A DNA stretch of 64,000 nt from Dryas octopetala. Its lineage: Eukaryota > Streptophyta > Magnoliopsida > Rosales > Rosaceae. Each line of letters opens with the position of its first letter. The stretch's first letter is position 1. A program made the position numbers and the translations under genes. The DNA lies in assembly GCA_963921425.1 (NCBI GenBank), contig OY992840.1:9798501-9862500 (forward strand), given 5' to 3'. Shown one piece after another: positions 57,201 to 64,000 of this stretch. The notes below the pieces were generated by a model. That model was not told where the DNA came from, searched no databases, and was given only the letters and a program-made list of their open reading frames with translations.

Positions 57201-58967
57201 AACCTAGTTTTATTAAATAAAATTTTGTTTAATTAGTGTAAATTAATTATAATTATATTATGTTTATAATTTTTTTTTAAATGGCTGTTTTAAAAAAACC
57301 CAGCAGCTTCTACACTTCTTAGTTGTTTTAGAATAAGCTTTTGATTGGTTTAACAAAAGGTGGCTGGGCGGTGTTGTGTATTGTGTGTGAGTTAGGCGGT
57401 GTGTGTGTTTCGGTGGCAGTGGTGTGTGCTTGTGGTGTTGTAAGGCTGGGTTGTATTAAAACTTAGCTTAGAACACCAAAACAAGAACCCAGCTAGCAGG
57501 AACCCAGCCAACCCGAGAAAAAGAAGAAAAAAAAGGAAGAAGAAATGAAAAGAAAGAAGAGAACCCGAGAGAAAGAAAGAGAAAGGAAGAAGAAGAGAAC
57601 CCGAGAGAGAGAGAGAAGAGCAACAAAGAAGGATAGAGAGAGAAGGGTTTAGAGAAGGAGAAAGAGAAAGCAAGGAAAGGAAGAGAAGGTAATTTTCAGT
57701 TTCCATGGATGCTCTGTTTTCTGTGATTTCGATTTTGAGTTTTGATTTCTGTTTTGGTGAGGTTTATATAGTTTCTAGAGTTGTTTATTGAAGCACAAAT
57801 ACCATAGAAGTTGAAGGAAAGAAAGAAAGGATTTCGGGTTGGGGTGTAGTGATCAATTTTCAGATTTTGGGATTTATGTTCTTTATGTGGATTTTGAATT
57901 CTATGTTGATTTGAAGTTGGGTATTTGATTTGGAGTCTTTAAATATGTTTTAGAAGTCTAAAAAATTGATTTGGATGGTGAGAATTGAAGTTGGATGAAT
58001 TTTGGGAAATCTGTCATTTTTCTGCAATTTTTGGCAGTTTTCGGGTAGCCTACTTTGAGACCACATATCTTGAGTTGTAGAACTCCGTTTTGTGTGCTCT
58101 TTGTATGGTTGTAAAGAAGAGTTGCAGAGATTTAAAACGAGTATAAGTTTGCTCAATTTGTTGAAGGTTTGATAGGGTAAATAGCGAGCCAAATATGAGA
58201 AAAAATAAGGAAAATTTGGGCTGGAGGTTGAAGATCATGAACAGTGCCTCAGCCACCACCGGCGCATGCGGCGGCTCCGGTGGCCGAGGAAAGCCCCTCC
58301 CCACTGCATTTTCGATTCCGAGTCCAATGGTGGTCTCTGTTTTACGATCCGAGACCCCTAACTTAGTGTTTTCACTACAAACACTAGAATTAGAGTGTGA
58401 GTGACTTTGATTCCGTAATTAATTGTGGTTTTTTTGTACGGAATTAGGTTCGGAGACACGAGGCTATTTCTAGCAGCGGAATAAGTTTGTATTCGAGGTA
58501 GGGGGATCTAGGGAACCTTAAACTACAAATTTGATTATATGGAGTCTTTGTTGAAAAATGCAATATGTGTACTAATATGTGATTTATATGAATTATTTTA
58601 ATTATTTGAGCAAGATATGAATTAGTTAATTATTATATATAATTATGTGCATTTATTTGAATGTGAAGTATGATTCATTGAGAAATGAAGATTATGATGG
58701 TGAGGAGGGATGAGAGTTAAATTTAAATTTTGTAGTGTGCGTGAGAAGTGAAGCCATTTCCGTTGCGTATAGATAAAACGATCTATTTTCCCAAGGCGCA
58801 TTGGGACCTTCGATTGCATATCAAAATTAGGATGCCTTGCACTTTAATTGCAGATTAAAGTGAAGAGGTGTTGCAATTTAATTTTCAAGGTATTATTAAG
58901 GAAGTGTAGCATAACATTCATTTATCTATAAGATTATTATATATACACATATATATATATATTATCT
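57201..58967. other. Retroelement-like sequence between repeat copies B and C
   Basis: GA-rich leader-like sequence (57490-57690) is followed by T/G-rich sequence, a GC-rich patch at 58240-58320, and GGCTATTTCTAGCAGCGG at about 58464. The style matches the right half of a plant LTR and resembles 36900-36960 in layout, but I found no paired LTR or coding domain. About 90 bp of the B and C repeats flank it as direct repeats. Confidence 0.35.
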
Positions 58968-59808
58968 GCTTCATCTAAAGGCACACAAAGATAAGTGATG
59001 ATATATTATCATTATGCTAGTCTATGACTCGTCGTTTGAGAACAAACCCAACTAGGTCACTAATCACTGTAACTCAACCCAAACGTGCCACCTAACAGAG
59101 GCAATTAGAAATAAAATATACCAACGGTTATGAATTTGCATAATTTTATATGCAAAGATTATATCAAGATCAGCTAATTACATATGTAATTCTTTGGACT
59201 TTTTTTTTTTTTCCTGCAAGACTCATTTCTCCGAATGGTGACATAATTTTCCATCAATTTCCATGGGCTTTTTAGTCATTCTCGTTACTTGTTCCCCGAC
59301 TGCTTTTCTCAGTCACTATTTCTAGCTTTTTGCAGCTCGTTGATTATGTAGTTGGTTATGAAATTAGATTCATGTGCATTCCACCCAAATTTTCTACCCG
59401 AGCTTACCTAGCCAAGCAGTGACACGCATGTACTTGATCCGCACTTCGTAAAAAGCCAAAAAACCACAAAAAAAAAAAAAGGACATACATATCTCAGGTT
59501 TAAATCTCAACCGAATCCTGGCGGTTGGATTTTTGTGCAAGCAGATCATGCAGCTAATTATAGAGGGAGGAAACTAAGGCACACTCCTCTTCCAAGTTTC
59601 AAGCACAGACTTGATAGATTAGCCGGCATATATGTTAAAAATCAGAAAGTTATGTGCAAGACATCGAACTGCATTTTACTTTATGCCCTGTTCAAGTGCT
59701 TTCCAAATCAGTGACCACTTTCGAAGGTCACTGGTTCTCAAGGACTCAAGGTTCAAATCCATTGTTAGTTTCACATTTCTATGAATTTATCAGCAAACAA
59801 CATGAAGA
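58968..59808. repeat. Dispersed repeat, copy C
   Basis: Begins CTTCATCTAAAGGCACAC and ends ACATGAAGAG; near-identical to 30054-30902. Its T-run (59200-59213) is shorter than in copy A. Confidence 0.85.
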
Positions 59809-60274
59809 GGTAAAAAGAATGACAAGGATAACATGAGAATGCATGTTGTGTAAATAAAAGAATGTGACTCCTTCATAAACATCGTACACTGAATACATAT
59901 TAAAAGATCATGACATTACACTTAGCACTTGATTGAGCCCTATTTTATTTATTGTTATAAATCAATCTCACCCTACCACATGTTAACTATTATTTGTTTA
60001 TATTTCATATGAAATAAATATTTTGTAACTCTCAGTTATACTTGTGGTGATAACTTTATGACTTTACCATTATATCTCACTTTATGTATATTATTGCATG
60101 TCAAACCATGCATTGATACAATAGTATTCCCAATATTACAAATTTAGTTTTCTTTTTATAATCTAAGAACATAATATATTGAATGTAGTGTGGCAACACA
60201 ATATGGACAGATCAAAAGTCACTGCAACTTCATCTAAAAGATTAATCAGACACTTAATATGTACCATCGCCACA

Positions 60275-62761
60275 CTAAACTGTCATGTACTTGAGAACAG
60301 CCCCACGAAGCTTCTCCATGAAGTCTGCTGCTTGCTTCTGCAAGTCATAAATTAACATTTATACAGATCTTCAGAGTTTAATTCACTATGGATGCAGTTA
60401 CTGAATAAGATTTAACGGTAAATTTTGTGTGTTTGTATTTCTATTTTGAGAATTCTTCAACTATACTAGAACTAATAGTATTTCAGGTAAGTGGACCAGT
60501 GACTGCTATACTTGGACAGACATTTTTACCTGTATGAGAAGTTGGACTCGGGTAAAAATGAAGATACCAAAACAGAGTTACCTTCAATTAAGTTTTACAA
60601 CAGCAAATCTCTTGCTTGGTACTCCTCTAAATCCTCTCTATATGTGCTCTTCTAAGGCCAACTCAAGTAATTCGAAGTGTCAAGAACAAGAGTGGACCAA
60701 TCCAACAAAACAGAAAGCTTTGTGTAATTTATGCGTACTAGGTTAGCATCCAGGCAGGTTTTTGCTTCATACAAGACTAAGCTTTGTGTTCATCAATGGG
60801 CAATGTGGTGACAGGAGGAGGAACTAAATTGCACTTTTTCAGTTGAGTTATGTAATTAAGAGAAAGTGCTTCCTTACGTTTAGCTTTAATTTTCATTAGA
60901 ACATCTGCTACCCTAGGTAGTAGTATAAGAATTGTTGCATAGCTAGTAATACCATGTTAAGGTAAATACTGTATGTTTTATAAGTGATCTTGCAATTTCT
61001 CTGCCTCAAGCTCGGAAATACAAACAAATTCATGGGATAAAGATAAACTATCTCAGGCAATATGAAAGAAGCTTTTCCAAGGAAATTACCTGGTTACCCT
61101 TCTGCGCATTTGCTATGTTTTCATCAAGAAGTGTTAACAAGGATCTATTAAGTTCGTTGCGTTCAACCATATCCAGTAGCTGCATTGTCAAGATTCATTG
61201 ACTCAGTTGAGCAACACAAAGTACAAAAATATTAACTTCAACGCTTGATTGAGTGAAAAGAGCAGCACATACAGTTGCTTTTACATCCTTTGATGTCAAG
61301 ATTTTGGTTAGACTTTCCTTTGCTTTAATGAGGTCAATTTGCATTTTATCATACGCTTCTGTAACAGAAAATGTAGCAAGGAATTGCAGGTTTTAGTAAG
61401 CAGGAAAGAATGCAAACTCGTTATCACTAAATTTTGTGAACTTTATCAAACCTGTTCCTTCCTGCAGGGCTTTCTGCAATGCTTCCAGCTCAATCAATCT
61501 ATCTTCTGTTTCCTAGTAAACCCATCAGAATATTTGCACACTGTCAATCTATCAATTAACTTGTTGCAGGAATCGACCCAAATGTATAGTTTCAGTAAGG
61601 AACCTGAGTTTTTGATACAGCAAACCGAAGCTGACCTAGCTCATATTGTAGGTGTGAGAAAAATTCCTTGTTCAATCTGCATATACATATGTTAGGACAA
61701 AAGTTTTTCAGTAGCAAGGCAGAGGTTTGCGGCCAAAAAAAAAAGTATACATATATTATACTCATTAAGAGAGTAAACACCAAATAGCAATACACTAAAA
61801 ATGTAAATTGGAGTGCAATATAAAGAGTAAATGGTAAATGCCAATGCCCTTTCGAGCTTAATAGCACTTCCTTCCCCTTAAGAACAAGACTGGAAGAGGG
61901 TGGGTTTAAGGGTTCAAAATCATCCAGTGTGTAGCACATCTAACTTAGAAAAATATTAAATATCAATAAATAAGCAAAGAATTAAATAATAAAAAGTACA
62001 AGTAGAGGACATGTTACACCCCCCCCCCCCCCCCCATAGCATAACCACACACACATAATGAATATATAAAAAGGTGAGCTGCTATCATTTTCTTTTCATT
62101 CATTTAAGCGTTTCCTCAAATAAATGGCATGCATTCCCTACATTCTCATTCTCTTTAGAGCTAACACAGAAATGGGTTTAAAGCACTAACCGTAGCCTCA
62201 ACCTCGAAATCTCGAACTCAAACTCCCGAGCTTCGGTATTGAGAAAGTACTCGATCAACTCCTCCGCAGTATCTGGCGCCACCCGAGACTAAAAGCAAAC
62301 AAACAAAAGTACAACCACACAAAACAATCACAAACACAAAACCCCAAAAATTATATATTCAACAAAAAGAGACCCAATTCATGAAAATTCAAAACCCAAT
62401 TCTCAAATTACTTGTCTAACAGCTCTACGGCGCTCTTTTTCTTCAAGCACTTGGCGCTCGAAGGCTTCTCGAGCTTCGGAGTCTCTTTCGAGCCGTCTCT
62501 GGAACTCTCGTCGGGCCAAATGGCCAGTCTGCGGCGGCCCGAGCACACCTTCTGGATCCTTCCTTGGATTAAAAATTAAAAAAAACAATTGAAAATTGAA
62601 AATTGTATGCGTTGCAATTGCAATGAAATTTGAGAAGCAGAGCAGAGTTTGAAGGGTACCCATCCAATGCAGGAGATTCTTGTGGGCCTGGAAGAGCTCG
62701 TTTTGGGCCTTGTAAGTACGGCGGAGCTGGTGGTGGCGATGCCAATGCTTAGAGCGGCCAT
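60275..62761 (-). CDS. Conserved plastid-targeted coiled-coil protein of unknown function
   Basis: Seven exons: 62761-62660, 62558-62412, 62288-62191, 61676-61604, 61512-61452, 61358-61273 and 61179-61090, plus a last one at 60337-60275 (eight segments in all). All GT-AG borders and phases agree and give 239 residues. The N-terminus (MAALSIGIATTSSAVLTRP) is rich in Ser/Thr and lacks acid residues, like a chloroplast transit peptide. After CIGW comes DPEGVLGPPQTGHLARREF, then a long charged helix (RRLERDSEAREAFERQ, EEKERRRAVRQ), TAEELIEYFLNTEAREFEFE, DRLIELEALQKALQEGT, KILTSKDV, LLDMVERNELNRSLLTLLDE and the end GAVLKYMTV. I recognise it as a family conserved across plants, but cannot name a proven role. 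For exon 2 the acceptor GGAAG/GATCC was chosen over CCAAG/GAAGG because only it keeps frame after W34. No defects seen. Confidence 0.85.
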
Positions 62762-63087
62762 TGGTTTTTGAAGCTCTGTTCAGCCTCTGGTTTTTGCTTT
62801 GTCTTCGTTTTGTTATCCATTTGGGTGGCACAGAAAGTAAATAAGACAATGTTTATGGCGCGAAACCCAACCGTTATCTGAAGGAAAAATGGGATTGCTC
62901 ATTTGCTAATAGAAGCCTCTCGCGCACCCTCTTGATTTGTTTGGGCTTTAATTCAAGTTTGGGGTATTTGTAAACTAATTGGACTTAGGGTATTTACATT
63001 TTAAACCCTTCTCATTGAGTTTCAAGCCCACTATACTCTTTGAACCAATTTAGAAAATAAAAATTAGATATTAATAATTTGTGGGAA

Positions 63088-63290
63088 CTGTAGTTAGACC
63101 TGGCAAAATACCCCACGACCCGTTAACACGACCCGGAACGACCCGTAAATTTGAGGGTTTGGGTTGGATGTTAGCGGGTCGTATCAAAAACGTGTTGACC
63201 CGATAACAACCCGTTAAGATAACGGGTCGTGTCAGTGCCAACCCGCGAAACCCATTAGACCCGTTAAAAATAAGGGCATTTAGGTAATTT
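63088..63290. mobile_element. hAT-type repeat end (GACCCGTTAA family)
   Basis: It starts near TTAGACCTGGCAAAATACCC, then repeats GACCCGTTAA and AACGGGTCGTGTC in both orientations. This is a subterminal pattern I associate with hAT-like plant MITEs. The other end was not found, and it may lie beyond the window. Confidence 0.5.
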
Positions 63291-63349
63291 TAGACACCTA
63301 ACAAAACTTAAGTTCCAGCCTTTCGGAAAACCTAATTCATTTACTCATT

Positions 63350-63781
63350 CTGTCATTCAGCACTCAGCCGCCTCCCCCCCCCCCCTCTCGACTCACACTC
63401 ACTCTCCAAAGCTAATCTCTCTCAATCTTTCTCTCACAAATCACAATCTCAGTCTCATTCATTCTCACTGTCACTCATTCTCAGACTTCTCAGTACAAGC
63501 ACCAAGCTCTTAGTCTTAGTCTCTCACTGGAGCTCGGATCGGAGGCTTCGGGTGTCGAAGGTCTGGACTGGAGCCTAGATGTGACAGACTCGGAGAAGAA
63601 GAACGAGCCGTCGAAGGCCTGCAAGTCGAGCCGTCGGCGAACCAGATGGCAGAAACCCTCAAACCCAGGCCAGAATCACTCTCTGTCTCACTCTCGATCT
63701 CGATCTTGACAAATCCAGAATCAGAAGGCAGAAACCCTCAAACCCAGAATCACTCTCTGTGACTGTCTCACTTAGTCACGC

Positions 63782-63847
<66 letters not shown>

Positions 63848-64000
63848 ACATCATAAGTCAGAAACCCTCTTTGATTCTCAGTCAATCTCTCAACTCTCAA
63901 GCTTTCAGCCTCTCACTGATCTCTGGAGTCTCGACTCTTGATTGATCGATTCCCTCTGTCTCAGTCAATCCCTCAATCTCTCAGCAACATCATCTGGTCT
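63350..64000. other. CT-rich sequence with a long (CT)n microsatellite
   Basis: A C-run lies at 63375-63386 and (CT)n at about 63785-63846. CAGAAACCCTC repeats at 63650, 63729 and 63859, as does CCAGAATCACTCTCTGT(C/G). It may be the leader of a gene to the right or the inside of the hAT-type repeat. The ORF over the CT run is an artefact of composition. Confidence 0.5.

Noticed and set aside
62403-62849. 148-codon ORF covering the first exon of the plastid gene
   Set aside because: It reads through intron 1 in the wrong frame for exon 1; the ATG at 62761 with splicing gives a transit peptide and the conserved frame.
63759-63941. Ser-Leu repeat ORF
   Set aside because: Direct translation of the CT microsatellite.
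1-64000. CRISPR arrays, prophage or bacterial defence systems
   Set aside because: The window is plant nuclear DNA; tandem repeats seen are microsatellites and transposon repeats, with no spacer pattern.

Overview
This is nuclear DNA of a flowering plant. Genes carry GT-AG introns and CT-rich leaders, proteins carry plastid, mitochondrial or secretory presequences, and the intergenic space is AT-rich and packed with MITEs and retroelement debris. The gene set is eudicot. A woody rosid such as a Rosaceae species is my guess, but nothing here proves it. The 200-N gap shows a draft scaffold.

Layout. 0-1 kb: the 5' end of a vacuolar processing enzyme (legumain) gene on the minus strand. 4.7-5.6 kb: a complex I assembly factor 6-like gene (minus). 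7.5-9.3 kb: a nest of MITEs. 10.3-13.7 kb: the Hsp70-Hsp90 organizing protein HOP/STI1 (plus) with a perfect heat-shock element. 14.4-19.6 kb: a chloroplast EF-G gene (minus) that is broken by an 11-bp duplication and a nonsense codon. 21.8-23.4 kb: NAD(P)H dehydrogenase C1 (plus). 24-29 kb: two tandem PMEI/invertase-inhibitor genes (minus). 29.5-35 kb: MITEs, a dispersed repeat and a Lys/Glu-rich exon. 35.7-45.5 kb: a giant, nearly identical inverted duplication carrying dead LINE sequence around the gap. 45.7-46.6 kb: an LTR-like sequence that abuts a PATRONUS-like (plant securin-like) gene, which has two D-boxes and a premature stop. 48-53 kb: LINE remnants, MITEs and two tandem 1-kb elements sharing 8-bp target repeats. 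53.4-54.3 kb: a frameshifted unknown exon. 56-59.8 kb: a repeat family with a hAT-like insertion whose empty site is visible in sister copies. 60.3-62.8 kb: a six-intron plastid-targeted coiled-coil protein (minus). 63-64 kb: a hAT-type repeat end and CT-rich sequence.

How the genes relate. As expected of a plant chromosome there are no operons. The themes that recur are organelle function (complex I assembly, plastid translation, plastid quinone redox, a plastid coiled-coil protein) and cell-wall or vacuole enzymes. I saw no defence system or other clearly new pathway. The most unusual signals are the two or three broken housekeeping genes, the fold-back duplication, and several transposon footprints precise enough to give target-site duplications by eye.
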